A stretch of DNA of 64,000 nt, taken from the NCBI RefSeq assembly GCF_008831545.1, contig NZ_CP044523.1, positions 2,170,001 to 2,234,000 on the forward strand, in the 5' to 3' direction. The notes below the pieces were generated by a model, which was not told the DNA's origin, did not search any database, and saw only the letters and a program-made list of their open reading frames with translations. Shown here one piece after another: positions 18,511-26,533 of this stretch. The first letter of the stretch is position 1. The number at the start of each line of letters is the position of its first letter. The translations under genes and the position numbers were made by a program. The DNA is from Halorussus halophilus. Lineage in GTDB: Archaea; Halobacteriota; Halobacteria; Halobacteriales; Haladaptataceae.

Positions 18511-18840
18511 ATGCCGAGAGAGAACATCGACCCCGTAGAAATCGAAGTAGCGACTGGGGACGGGACGGGGGCTTCGACGTACGTCTTCGACATCAGCGAG
18601 CACATGATACGTGGAGAGGTCTGTACGGGCATCGCGCTCGCGCTCGGGGAAGCCCTCGGCCGCAGTCCCGAACGAATGACGCCGTTGAGTTCCGTCGTCG
18701 ATTGCGACGCGCTCCAACTCCTGTTCCACACGCGTCGCTACGGCGACTTGCGCGACGACGTATCGGTGTCGTTCCCGTACGACATCTACACAGTCACCGT
18801 GGAAGCAGGTGGACAGGTCGTCCTACAGGCCCAAGAGTAG
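18511..18840 (+). CDS. HalOD1 output-domain protein
   Basis: 109 residues from ATG 18511 (MPRENIDPVEIE); an upstream in-frame TTG at 18499 is less likely. The C-terminal half carries the HalOD1 pattern: LSSVVDCDALQLLFHTRR, then VSFPYDIYTVTVEAGGQV. HalOD1 is a haloarchaea-specific domain proposed as an output module of signalling proteins; as a free-standing protein its partner is unknown. No membrane span. It stands alone between two small plus-strand genes. Confidence 0.8.
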   Translation: MPRENIDPVEIEVATGDGTGASTYVFDISEHMIRGEVCTGIALALGEALGRSPERMTPLSSVVDCDALQLLFHTRRYGDLRDDVSVSFPYDIYTVTVEAGGQVVLQAQE

Positions 18841-18916
18841 GCCGTCACACGTCGGTCCCACTTTTTCCACGCGCCTGAACCCGACCACTTAACCGTGCCC
18901 ACTACTTCTACCGCCC

Positions 18917-19207
18917 ATGAGTGACGATGGCGGGCGACGGAATCTCCGGATGCCCGACGACGACGAACTGTTCGCCGTGGTGACCGAGATGCTCGGCAAG
19001 AACCGAGTGCGACTTCGCTGCAACGACGGCGTCGAGCGGATGGGCCGCATTCCGGGCCGTATGCGGAAGCGAATCTGGATTCGCCGCGACGACATCGTGC
19101 TGGCGGAACCGTGGGACTGGCAGGACGAGAAGGCAGACATCGAGTGGCGCTACGACGGCGCTGCGCAGGACCAACTCCGCCGAGAAGGCCACATCAACGT
19201 CGAGTAG
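18917..19207 (+). CDS. Translation initiation factor aIF1A
   Basis: 96 residues, a complete S1-like OB-fold protein that binds the small ribosomal subunit A site during initiation. Recognisable by [20 protein letters not shown], the RNA-contact stretch [29 protein letters not shown] and the conserved end [19 protein letters not shown]. The start ATG 18917 is close behind a short spacer. The length and motif order match archaeal aIF1A exactly, so this is a housekeeping gene; many haloarchaea encode more than one copy, which cannot be checked here. Confidence 0.96.
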   Translation: MSDDGGRRNLRMPDDDELFAVVTEMLGKNRVRLRCNDGVERMGRIPGRMRKRIWIRRDDIVLAEPWDWQDEKADIEWRYDGAAQDQLRREGHINVE

Positions 19208-19307
19208 CCCGCCCGCTCTAATCGGTCGTTTCTCCACCAGTAATCGTCGTTACTGAAGTTGCGAACCACGCTCGTTTTCGGCAATCTGCGATACCCGGTG
19301 CATAACA

Positions 19308-20528
19308 ATGCCGTTTGGAATGGTACCCGCGGCCGTGACTCGCAGTTCTCGCCGGACGTTTTTGAAAGTAGCAGGGGCGACGGGCGTCGGAACGAACCTC
19401 ACGGGCGGTTCCGGCAGCGTCGCGGGTCTCGCGAGCGGCCGCCGCACACTCCGAACGGTGGTCGTGCCGGACGACTACGAGACGATTCAGGCGGCGGTAG
19501 ACGACGCGCGAGCGGGCGACCTGCTACTCGTGGAACCGGGCGTCTACAGAGAGACGGTGATGATTCGAACGCCGCGGATTACGCTCCGCGGAACGGACCG
19601 CAATCGGACGATTCTCGACGGCGAGTTCGAACGAAACATCGGCGTCTGCGCCGAAGCCGACGGCGTCGCCATCGAGAATCTGACCGCTCGGCACTACCGA
19701 GCCAACGGGTTCTACTGGTCGCACGCGACAGGATTCCGGGGGAGCTACCTGACCGCGTACAACAACGGGAGTTACGGCATCTACGCTATCGACTCGGTAG
19801 ACGGCCGTTTCGAACACAGTTACGCCTCGGGCCATCCCGACTCGGGATTCTACATCGGTCACCGCCACCCGTTCCACGCAATCGTCACCGACGTAATCGC
19901 CGAGAACAACGCGTGGGGGTACTCCGGCACGAGCGCCGGCGGGGACCTGACGATTCGCGACTCGGTGTGGCGCAACAACATGGCTGGCATCGTCCCGAAC
20001 ACGCTCTCGGACGGCGAACCGCCACAGCACGACGCCCGCATCGTCGGCAACGAAGTCGCCGACAACAACAACGAAGACGCACCCGCGATTCGAACGACGT
20101 ACCCCGCGTTCGGCACGGGCATCCTGCTGTGGGGCGGCAAGCGAAATCTCGTAGCCAACAACGACGTTCGGAACCACGAGAACTTCGGCATCGCGCTCGA
20201 ACGAAACGTCGCGGTCTGCTCGGGCAATCGGATTCGGAACAATCGCGTCTCGGAGTCGGGTGTCGCAGACCTCGCGGTCGGCACGCCAGTCGGTCAGAAC
20301 AACCGCTTCCTGAACAACGAGTACGAGACGAGTCTGCCGCAAAACGTCGAGGCCGGAACGGCGAGCGGAGCGCTCCGAGTCACCGCTGTGTTCGCCGAGC
20401 AGCGCGCTCGTGCGCGCGGTGAGTTTCCAAGTGGCGACTGGCGCGAGCAACCTGTCCCGGACTCACAGCCGTCGATGCAGAACCCCCAGCGGGACCCGAT
20501 ACCGGCCGACAAGACGCACGGCTACTGA
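19308..20528 (+). CDS. Tat-exported right-handed beta-helix (NosD/pectate-lyase-fold) protein
   Basis: 406 residues. The Tat signal SRRTFLKVAGATGVG lies near residues 13-28. It is followed by VPDDYETIQAAVDDARAGD, the usual opening of parallel beta-helix proteins, then repeated coils with YRANGFYWSHATGF, YNNGSYGIYAID, AENNAWGYSG and ANNDVRNHENFGIAL. The Asn-rich ladder and short repeats fit a secreted right-handed beta-helix that binds or cleaves polysaccharide, or is structural. No catalytic residues can be assigned, so enzyme activity is unproven. The C-terminal 60 residues lack the repeat. Confidence 0.85.
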   Translation: MPFGMVPAAVTRSSRRTFLKVAGATGVGTNLTGGSGSVAGLASGRRTLRTVVVPDDYETIQAAVDDARAGDLLLVEPGVYRETVMIRTPRITLRGTDRNRTILDGEFERNIGVCAEADGVAIENLTARHYRANGFYWSHATGFRGSYLTAYNNGSYGIYAIDSVDGRFEHSYASGHPDSGFYIGHRHPFHAIVTDVIAENNAWGYSGTSAGGDLTIRDSVWRNNMAGIVPNTLSDGEPPQHDARIVGNEVADNNNEDAPAIRTTYPAFGTGILLWGGKRNLVANNDVRNHENFGIALERNVAVCSGNRIRNNRVSESGVADLAVGTPVGQNNRFLNNEYETSLPQNVEAGTASGALRVTAVFAEQRARARGEFPSGDWREQPVPDSQPSMQNPQRDPIPADKTHGY

Positions 20529-20579
20529 TTCTTCTCCGGGCCGAACAGTGAGGTAGCTGGGTACCGTAGCGACTCGTAG

Positions 20580-20786
20580 ATGCGGGACCGAACGACGCGA
20601 GAGCGACTCTTCGAGGACTACCGGACCCTCACCGCGCTGGTAGTCGTCGCGACGTTACTCCTCGCCGCCTACGTCTACCACCCCACGCCGTTAGTGCAGT
20701 ACGGCGCGTGGTTGGTCGTCTTCTCGGTGTGGATGGCGTGGTTCGTCGCGAAGGCCGCAGAGTGGGTGTCGAACGCGGACTTCTAA
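20580..20786 (+). CDS. Small two-span membrane protein, unknown function
   Basis: 68 residues from ATG 20580. The charged N-terminus (MRDRTTRERLFEDYRTL) is followed by two hydrophobic segments separated by YHPTPLVQYG, ending WVSNADF. It sits 51 bases after the beta-helix gene and 48 before the next membrane-protein gene. No domain recognised; coding character is supported by G/C third positions. Confidence 0.6.
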   Translation: MRDRTTRERLFEDYRTLTALVVVATLLLAAYVYHPTPLVQYGAWLVVFSVWMAWFVAKAAEWVSNADF

Positions 20787-20834
20787 TTCGGTGCCCGTCA
20801 CACCTATCTACGTCCCCGTCGTCCTCTGGTTTCC

Positions 20835-21905
20835 ATGGGGGACAGTGGTACGGCGGAGAACGGCGACGCCGAGGAGTACGTGAGCCCGCAACTGAGCAAC
20901 GGCCTCGGCGAGGTGTTGCGACGGCCCCGCGAGTGGTTCTTCCTCGTGGAGAATCGGTTGGTCATTGCCGGAGGACTGCTCGTGTTCGCGTTGCTGTTCT
21001 TCCTCGCCGTCGAAGCGGTCACCGGCATCAGCACCGAAGAGATGGGACCGCTGTTCTACCTCTACAGCGCGCTCATCGGCGGGAACCTGACCCTCATCAC
21101 AGTCGTGCTGGCCATCAACCAACTCGTCATCTCCCAGCAACTCGAAGCGCCGGGCGGCCTGCGCAACCAAATCGAGGGCGTCAACGAGTACCGCGAGGCA
21201 GTCGAGGAGACGATTAGCCGCGAGGTAGCGCCGGTGACGCCCTCTGATTTCCTCCACATTCTGCTCGAAAGCGTTCGGCAGGACCTGCACTCCTTCGAGG
21301 ACCGAATCGAGGAGATAGAGTCGGCGGAAGCGAGGGAGGAGTTGGAGACCCTCGTCTCGGAACTCGTCCAGCACATCACCCACGTCAACCACCTGCTCCA
21401 GCAGGCCGACATCGGCATCTTCAACGCGCTCTCTGTCACCCTCCAGACGAACTACTCGCACCAAATCTACGAGATTCGCGCGATAGAGGCCGAATTTGGG
21501 GAACACATCTCGGAGGAAATAACCGAGACCTTGGACGACCTCGTGGTGCGAATCCAGCAAATCGACGTAGCACGCCAGTACTTCAAGAACCTCTACTTGC
21601 AGGACGAGTTGCCACACCTCTCGCGGATTCTGCTCTACGTCGGTGTTCCGGCGGAGTTGACGGCGATAACGATGCTGGTGTTCTTCGCGGGCACGACGCA
21701 AGCGGTTCTCGGGCCTGTGGAACTGTCACTGCTGGTTCCGGTGACACTGACGATTGCGCTGGCACCGCTGGCGGTGCTGTTCTCGTTCGTGGTTCGAGTG
21801 TCGGTGGTGGCTCAGCACACCGCGGCGATTACGCCGTTCACGACTTCGCACCACGATTCGCTGGAGATGTCGGAGGAAAGCGTGTTGGCTAGTGGCGGGG
21901 AGTGA
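20835..21905 (+). CDS. Membrane protein with central coiled-coil region, unknown function
   Basis: 356 residues. Two spans lie near the N-terminus (about 45-67 and 77-100), then a long cytoplasmic, strongly helical acidic region of about 165 residues (ISREVAPVTPSDF through YFKNLYLQDEL), then two or more C-terminal spans near 285-330. A helical cytoplasmic insert flanked by paired spans is typical of haloarchaeal membrane proteins of unknown role. No catalytic motif. A short inverted repeat (ccccc-gaa-ggggg, 21961-21973) downstream could aid termination. Confidence 0.7.
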   Translation: MGDSGTAENGDAEEYVSPQLSNGLGEVLRRPREWFFLVENRLVIAGGLLVFALLFFLAVEAVTGISTEEMGPLFYLYSALIGGNLTLITVVLAINQLVISQQLEAPGGLRNQIEGVNEYREAVEETISREVAPVTPSDFLHILLESVRQDLHSFEDRIEEIESAEAREELETLVSELVQHITHVNHLLQQADIGIFNALSVTLQTNYSHQIYEIRAIEAEFGEHISEEITETLDDLVVRIQQIDVARQYFKNLYLQDELPHLSRILLYVGVPAELTAITMLVFFAGTTQAVLGPVELSLLVPVTLTIALAPLAVLFSFVVRVSVVAQHTAAITPFTTSHHDSLEMSEESVLASGGE

Positions 21906-21960
21906 GGTTGGAGAGAAGTTCCAGTGATATTACCGCGAGCGAAGCGAGCGGCCCAAGGAA

Positions 21961-21973
21961 CCCCCGAAGGGGG
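21961..21973 (+). terminator. Possible intrinsic hairpin after the 20835-21905 gene
   Basis: A 5-bp G/C stem with a 3-base gaa loop, about 55 bases after the stop codon. No T-run follows, and archaeal terminators are usually T-rich, so it may instead be one of the general spacer hairpins. Confidence 0.25.
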
Positions 21974-22058
21974 GTGACGCCGTGGTTTTCATCAACGTTT
22001 TGCCAGCGAGGGAGCCAGAAGCCTCTGGCTTCTGGCGACTGAGTGCAGCAAAAGGTTG

Positions 22059-22082
22059 AGTGGACTCGTCGGGATTTGAACC
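22059..22082 (-). repeat. Direct copy of the tRNA-Ala 3' end (candidate attachment-site remnant)
   Basis: Twenty-four bases identical to 22218-22241, the acceptor-stem 3' strand and T-arm of the tRNA-Ala gene plus two bases beyond. A second identical copy of a tRNA 3' end in the same orientation is the classic footprint of site-specific integration by a tyrosine recombinase. The two copies are only 159 bases apart, so any element once between them has been lost. Confidence 0.55.
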
Positions 22083-22219
22083 AAAGCCAGACGTTCCTGC
22101 TCGCTTCGCTGTGCGGGCATGCGACTGGCAGGGCTCAAATCCGACTCGTTGAAATGAATTTGCGCTCACAGAAGTGGCGAGTACACAAGGTACTCGCCGA
22201 TTAGCTCGCGCAAAATTAG

Positions 22220-22291
22220 TGGACTCGTCGGGATTTGAACCCGAGGCCTTCCCCGTGCCAGGGGGATGATCTACCGCTGATCTACGAGCCC
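22220..22291 (-). tRNA. tRNA-Ala (anticodon GGC)
   Basis: Read on the minus strand this is a complete 72-base cloverleaf. The acceptor stem is ggGCTCG/CGAGtcc with a G3-U70 wobble pair, the main identity element for alanyl-tRNA synthetase. The D-arm is gatc-gatc, the anticodon stem tcccc/gggga has loop ctGGCac, and the T-arm tcggg-ttcaaat-cccga is followed by discriminator A. There is no intron, and CCA is not encoded. It would read GCC and GCU codons. Confidence 0.96.
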
Positions 22292-22401
22292 TCGAACGCA
22301 TTTCAACGTTTTCCGGGGATACTGATAAACCTCTCGGATTCATATTGTACAGGATTTCCATCCCCACAAGATGTTTACAGCACCTGTCAATATTTCCATT
22401 T

Positions 22402-23028
22402 ATGAAAATGAGCCGCCGGAAAGTTCTCGCGTCAACCTCGACCGCTTTAGGAATCATCGTTGGCGGTTGCACAGAAAAGCAGAATCCCTCAAAACAGACA
22501 AGGAACACTCAATCCCAAGGTGCTGCCCAAACAACACAAACAAGAACTGACGCAACAACTTCTCAACGCTCGTCAAACGAATCTGAGAAGAAATCAATTC
22601 AGACGACCCAAAGCACGACTTCTAATTCGTCCCTTCCACCGATTTACATCTCTCAGATGGTTCCAAACCCGAAAGGCGATGACGAAACGAAGCTCAATAA
22701 TGAAGTAGTGACTATCGAGATGAATAGTAATACAAGTCGAGATTTGAGTGGGTATCGGCTTGAATACTCGACAGGAAAAACGTACACCTTCCCGGACATA
22801 GTTACTGACGTGCCGCCTAACTCCAATATTACTATACACTCGGGCTCAGGCGAAAACGAAACAAGTCAAACAACCAACTCCGAATTCACGCTTCACGTCG
22901 GGTCCGAAACGCAACTATTGAGCAATCAAGATGGGAAGGTATCTCTTCTGAACAGAAATGGAGAGATAGTGCATGAGGTGTCGTACTCTTCGGTCAAAGA
23001 AGGAGAAATCGTTGCAACCGCCGAATAG
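22402..23028 (+). CDS. AT-rich Tat-type lipoprotein with lamin-tail-like domain
   Basis: 208 residues from ATG 22402 (MKMSRRKVLASTSTALG). The signal carries a twin-Arg motif and a lipobox IIVGGC, so the mature protein should be lipid-anchored outside the cell. A Ser/Thr/Gln-rich linker follows, then a lamin-tail-type beta domain: NNEVVTIEMNSNTSRDLSGYRLEYSTGK, then a terminal EVSYSS strand. Such domains often sit beside extracellular nucleases or bind DNA or surfaces; no catalytic part is present. Base composition is much more AT-rich than all neighbours and codons end often in A/T, which suggests recent transfer beside the tRNA. Confidence 0.8.
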   Translation: MKMSRRKVLASTSTALGIIVGGCTEKQNPSKQTRNTQSQGAAQTTQTRTDATTSQRSSNESEKKSIQTTQSTTSNSSLPPIYISQMVPNPKGDDETKLNNEVVTIEMNSNTSRDLSGYRLEYSTGKTYTFPDIVTDVPPNSNITIHSGSGENETSQTTNSEFTLHVGSETQLLSNQDGKVSLLNRNGEIVHEVSYSSVKEGEIVATAE

Positions 23029-23159
23029 CATTGCACATCGGGCACAGTAGTCCTCCTCAGTAAATAGCACTCCCAGATTCGTAGACGACCTTAGCAACCC
23101 TTTTACCTGATCAACTAAAATACGGGGATACGGGAACAGCACAGCCGCAAATCCGACGC

Positions 23160-23177
23160 GCCGTGAGATTTCACGGC
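23160..23177 (+). promoter_or_regulatory. Inverted repeat in the leader of the uS15 operon
   Basis: A gccgtga / tcacggc stem of 7 bp with a 4-base loop, about 95 bases before the uS15 start. A T-rich block (cttttacc, about 23099) upstream could be the promoter, which would leave this hairpin in a 5' leader. A regulatory role is only a possibility. Confidence 0.3.
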
Positions 23178-23272
23178 TTGGGATTGCGGACGTGCATCGC
23201 GTCTACCCGACGCACCAGCACGCAGACTCTCTCAGCGTCACGAGCGGTCTGTGCAGTTCCAATTCATCAACT

Positions 23273-23737
23273 ATGGCACGAATGCACACCCGCCGCCGCG
23301 GCTCGTCCGACTCGGACAAGCCCGTGGCAGACGAACCGCCGGAGTGGAGCGACGTAGACGAAGACGCAATCGAAGAGCGAGTCGTCGAGCTTGCAGACCA
23401 GGGCCACAGCCCGAGCCAAATCGGTCTGAAGCTGCGCGACGAAGGCGTCAAGGGCACGCCGGTCCCGAACGTCAAACTCGCGACTGGGAAGAAGGTCACC
23501 GAAATCCTCGAAGAGAACGACGCCACTGGCGACCTCCCCGAGGACTTGGAGAACCTGATGGTTCGCGCCATCCGACTGCGCGAGCACATGGACGAGAACC
23601 CGCAGGACGCTCAGAACAAGCGCGCCCTGCAGAACACCCAGTCGAAGGTCCGTCGCCTCGTGGACTACTACCGCGGCGACGAACTCGACGAGGACTTCAC
23701 GTACTCCTACGAGAAAGCGAAAGAACTCCTCGAATAG
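23273..23737 (+). CDS. rps15: 30S ribosomal protein uS15 (archaeal S15)
   Basis: 154 residues from ATG 23273 (MARMHTRRRGSSDSDKP), the usual archaeal/eukaryotic long form. It has the N-terminal extension PPEWSDVDEDAIEERVVELADQGHSPSQIG and the S15 core MVRAIRLREHMDENPQDAQNKRALQNTQSKVRRLVDYYR that contacts 16S rRNA helices. The stop is directly followed by the next ATG. It heads an operon with a DHH-family protein, KEOPS Pcc1 and eS1, a gene order conserved in haloarchaea. The spacer before it holds a small inverted repeat. Confidence 0.96.
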   Translation: MARMHTRRRGSSDSDKPVADEPPEWSDVDEDAIEERVVELADQGHSPSQIGLKLRDEGVKGTPVPNVKLATGKKVTEILEENDATGDLPEDLENLMVRAIRLREHMDENPQDAQNKRALQNTQSKVRRLVDYYRGDELDEDFTYSYEKAKELLE

Positions 23738-24880
23738 ATGTCTACCTCGGGTCGAACAGGCGACGGGAACGCCAGCGCGGCCAGCGACGTGGCCGCCGTC
23801 CTCGGCGAGTCTGCGTTCGTTCGCGTGCTGACGCGCGCGGACGGCGACTGCCTCGCCGCGGCCGGACTGCTCGCACACGCACTCCGCGAGCAAGGCGTCC
23901 CGTACCAAGTGCGAGTCGCGCGCTTCGGTGCTACCAGCGAAGCGAGCGCCGAGTCTGACGATACCATCGTCACCGTCGGCCTCGACTGCGCGGCAGACGC
24001 AACCCTCGAAAGCGACGCGACCCCGGCGAGCGTGACCGCCTTCGACGCCGCGAACGAACTCGAAGCGTCACCCGACGTGACGCTCGCACTCGCAGGCGTC
24101 ATCGCTGGCGGCCATCCGCCGGGCGCTGGCGAGAGCGCGCATCTGCTCGAATCCGGTGGCTTCGAACAGCGACCTGGCGTCGGGATTCCGACCGACGACC
24201 TCGCGGACGGACTCGCACACACCACCCTCGCGCACGCCGACTACTCCGGAGACGCAGGAGCCGTACAGGCCACGCTGGCCGAACTCGGCCTCCCTGCCGA
24301 ACTGGACGAGTCGGCCCATCGCAAGATTGCCTCGGAGTTCGCACTCGCAACCATCGACGCGCCGCAGGCGAACGCACGCGCCGCCGACGCCGTGGAACGT
24401 GCGCTCCGGCCGCACGAGACGCCAGCGGGGCCGTTCGCCACGCTCGAAGGCTACGCCGACGTGCTCGATTCGGTCGCACGCGAGCGACCGGGGACGGGCG
24501 TCGCGCTGGCACTCGGACACGAGGCACGCGACCCCGCGCTCGCGGCGTGGCGCGACCACGCCCAAGCCGCACATGCAGCGCTCGCAGAGGGGACGACCGG
24601 CCGATACGACGGCCTGTTCGTCCTTCGGACTGAGGATGCGCCGGTCGAGACGGTGGCACGCCTCCTCCGAGACTTCCGCTCGCCGGAGCCAATCGCGCTC
24701 GTCGTCGGCGACGGCGTTGCGGCGGCCGCCGCGAGCGAAGACTGCGGCGTCGGCGCGACCATGAGCGACGCGGCAGGCGCGACAGAAGGCACGGGCGGCG
24801 GCACCGCTCGCCGCGGCTACGCCGAGTTCGACACCGATACCAAGGAGTTCTTAGGCGCGTTCCGGGAGGCACGACGATGA
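23738..24880 (+). CDS. DHH/RecJ-family protein with degenerate catalytic motifs
   Basis: 380 residues. The overall layout is that of archaeal RecJ-like DHH phosphoesterases, but the metal-binding motifs are eroded. The first motif is LTRADGDCLAA (normally a D/H-x-DGD set), the second lacks the expected Asp pair (TVGLDCAADATL), and no DHH triplet is found. The C-terminal GGGTARRGYAEFD resembles the DHHA1 glycine motif. It is therefore probably inactive as a nuclease, like other archaeal RecJ/Cdc45 paralogues that act as scaffolds. It is translated between uS15 and Pcc1, with one-base spacing upstream and an ATGA overlap downstream. Confidence 0.75.
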   Translation: MSTSGRTGDGNASAASDVAAVLGESAFVRVLTRADGDCLAAAGLLAHALREQGVPYQVRVARFGATSEASAESDDTIVTVGLDCAADATLESDATPASVTAFDAANELEASPDVTLALAGVIAGGHPPGAGESAHLLESGGFEQRPGVGIPTDDLADGLAHTTLAHADYSGDAGAVQATLAELGLPAELDESAHRKIASEFALATIDAPQANARAADAVERALRPHETPAGPFATLEGYADVLDSVARERPGTGVALALGHEARDPALAAWRDHAQAAHAALAEGTTGRYDGLFVLRTEDAPVETVARLLRDFRSPEPIALVVGDGVAAAAASEDCGVGATMSDAAGATEGTGGGTARRGYAEFDTDTKEFLGAFREARR

Positions 24881-25170
24881 CAGGCGAAGTGAATACTCGA
24901 ACGGCGACCGTTCGGTCCCGGTTCGAGGATAGCGAAACTGCCGAAATACTCGCGAGTTCGGTCCGAGTCGACAACACGCCCGAAATCGACACCCGTGTCG
25001 AAGTGGGTGGCGACGACGGTGCGACTGTCGTCACGACCGTCTCGCGTGAGACGACCGGCGGCCTGCAATCGACGCTCGACGACTACGTCGTCAACCTCAC
25101 CGTCGCGGAGAAAATCGTACAGCTAGCGAACCAACAGCAGACAGACACCAACACAGAATACAACTCATGA
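24877..25170 (+). CDS. pcc1: KEOPS complex subunit Pcc1
   Basis: 97 residues, the dimeric Pcc1 subunit of KEOPS, which with Kae1, Bud32 and Cgi121 makes N6-threonylcarbamoyladenosine at position 37 of ANN-decoding tRNAs. Recognised by size, the N-terminal strand RTATVRSRFEDSETAEILASSVRVDN and TVSRETTGGLQSTLDDYVVNLTVAEKI, the typical C-terminal helix. It is also recognised by its fixed haloarchaeal position before the eS1 gene. It overlaps both neighbours by four bases (ATGA), so it is tightly coupled to the ribosomal operon. Confidence 0.88.
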   Translation: MTGEVNTRTATVRSRFEDSETAEILASSVRVDNTPEIDTRVEVGGDDGATVVTTVSRETTGGLQSTLDDYVVNLTVAEKIVQLANQQQTDTNTEYNS

Positions 25171-25802
25171 GCGAACGAAGCGTATCCAAGCAGAAACAGG
25201 AGAAGCGATGGTACACCATCCACGCTCCCCAACAGTTCGACCGACAGGAACTGGGCGAGACGCCCGCGGACGAACCGGAGAAGGTGTACGGCCGCAACAT
25301 CGAAACGACGCTCGGCGAACTCCAAGGAGACGCCGGAGAGAACAACACGAAGCTGACGTTCAAAATCAACGACGTGGGCAGTGACGCCGCGTACACCGAG
25401 TTCATCAAGCACGAACTCACGCGCGACTACCTGCGTAGCCTCGTCCGTCGCGGTGCCTCGAAGGTCGAGGCCTACGTGACCGTGCTGACGACGGACGACT
25501 ACCGCGTCCAGATTCAGCCCGTCGCGTTCACGACCAAGAGCGCCGACGCGTCCCAGGAGAAGGCCATCCGCAACACGATGACCGAAATCGTGCGCGAGGC
25601 CGCAGAGGACCGCACCTTCGAAGACATCATCGACAGCGTCGTCGAAGGGCGACTCTCCTCGGCCATCTACGGCGAGGCCAAGACCATCTACCCGCTGCGC
25701 CGCGTCGAGATTCAGAAGGCGACGCTGGAAGCCCGTCCCGAAGAAGTCGCTGCCGAAGAAGAGGCAGCGGTGGACGTGGACGAAGAAGACGTGGAAGTCT
25801 AA
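25167..25802 (+). CDS. rps3ae: 30S ribosomal protein eS1 (S3Ae)
   Basis: 211 residues. Contains KRWYTIHAPQQFDRQELGET, then GRNIETTLGELQGD and FIKHELTRDYLRSLVRRGASK, the conserved blocks of the archaeal/eukaryotic eS1 family, which binds near the mRNA exit of the small subunit. It ends with an acidic tail (EEEAAVDVDEEDVEV) typical of halophilic proteins. It is the last gene of the uS15-DHH-Pcc1-eS1 operon. Confidence 0.96.
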   Translation: MSERSVSKQKQEKRWYTIHAPQQFDRQELGETPADEPEKVYGRNIETTLGELQGDAGENNTKLTFKINDVGSDAAYTEFIKHELTRDYLRSLVRRGASKVEAYVTVLTTDDYRVQIQPVAFTTKSADASQEKAIRNTMTEIVREAAEDRTFEDIIDSVVEGRLSSAIYGEAKTIYPLRRVEIQKATLEARPEEVAAEEEAAVDVDEEDVEV

Positions 25803-25899
25803 CCGCGGATTTCGACTTTCGAATCGACTTTTCGGATTCTTTCGATGCGCTGTTTCGAGAGGAGGAGTGGCTACACTCGAAGCGTCAGGTGAACTGGCG

Positions 25900-26328
25900 T
25901 TACTCTTCGACGACGATTTTCCCAGTCATCCCGCCCGGTTCGTGCGGGATGCAGAAGTAGTGGTGTTCGCCAACTACGTCGAAGGTGTGCTCGAACGTCG
26001 TACCAGCGTTAATTCGACCTTCCAAGCCGCCCATCCACCCGTCTCTGGCGGCCTGCTCGGAGTCGAAGCCGCCCGAGGCGAAGTACTCCGCGCCGTCGGG
26101 AAGCTGGCCCTCGTAGGCGGTGACGGTGTGACGGCGGTTGCCGGTGTTCCGCCAGACGACCGTGGTTCCCTTCTTGACGGTGAGTTCGGTGGGCCTGAAG
26201 AACGTCGAACCCATGCCGATGTCGTACTCGCCGCTGTTGCTCGAACTGGTGGTTTGGATGGCGCTACAGCCCGCAAGAGAGGTGGCGGCGAGTGTGCCGA
26301 CTCCGGCGAGATAGCTCCGGCGGTTCAT
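25900..26328 (-). CDS. Halocyanin-like cupredoxin lipoprotein
   Basis: 142 residues. The signal peptide MNRRSYLAGVGTLAATSLAGC carries a lipobox, so it is a membrane-anchored extracytoplasmic copper protein. The cupredoxin fold has the four expected ligands: His in NRRHTVTAY, then Cys, His and Met in YFCIPHEPGGM. It resembles halocyanins and plastocyanin-like electron carriers. A 20-residue loop (FDSEQAARDGWMGGLEGRI) lies between the ligand His and the Cys-loop. The partner is unknown; it stands alone, convergent with the eS1 operon. Confidence 0.88.
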   Translation of the reverse strand: MNRRSYLAGVGTLAATSLAGCSAIQTTSSSNSGEYDIGMGSTFFRPTELTVKKGTTVVWRNTGNRRHTVTAYEGQLPDGAEYFASGGFDSEQAARDGWMGGLEGRINAGTTFEHTFDVVGEHHYFCIPHEPGGMTGKIVVEE

Positions 26329-26533
26329 AGTCGGGGTTCAGAGTGGCAGGGATTTAGGTAGTGCGATAACTCCGAGAATCTGGGAATCGACTAGGAGAGG
26401 GGTCGTTTTGTGGATTGGATTCCGAATTTGGATCTGAGCCAGCAATGGAGTCCAACGACTCCGTGAACCGCACTCAAACCGCGTTTCGCTCTCGGAGAAC
26501 CAAGTCCAACGAGTCTGTGAACCGCACGAGCGC

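Larger units (their letters stand above)
21906..22219. other. Hairpin-rich spacer upstream of tRNA-Ala, with partial tRNA copy
   Basis: No gene is visible. The spacer holds a ccccc-gaa-ggggg hairpin (21961-21973), a perfect 10-bp stem with 3-base loop (22014-22036), a 24-base copy of the tRNA-Ala 3' end (22059-22082) and a long imperfect inverted repeat spanning about 22062-22151. The inverted repeat begins with tRNA T-arm sequence and ends with its near reverse complement. This suggests a site altered by past integration and excision events. Confidence 0.6.

Noticed and set aside
22059-22160. A second tRNA gene beside tRNA-Ala
   Set aside because: Only the T-arm and acceptor 3' strand are present; no anticodon stem or matching acceptor 5' strand could be drawn on either strand.
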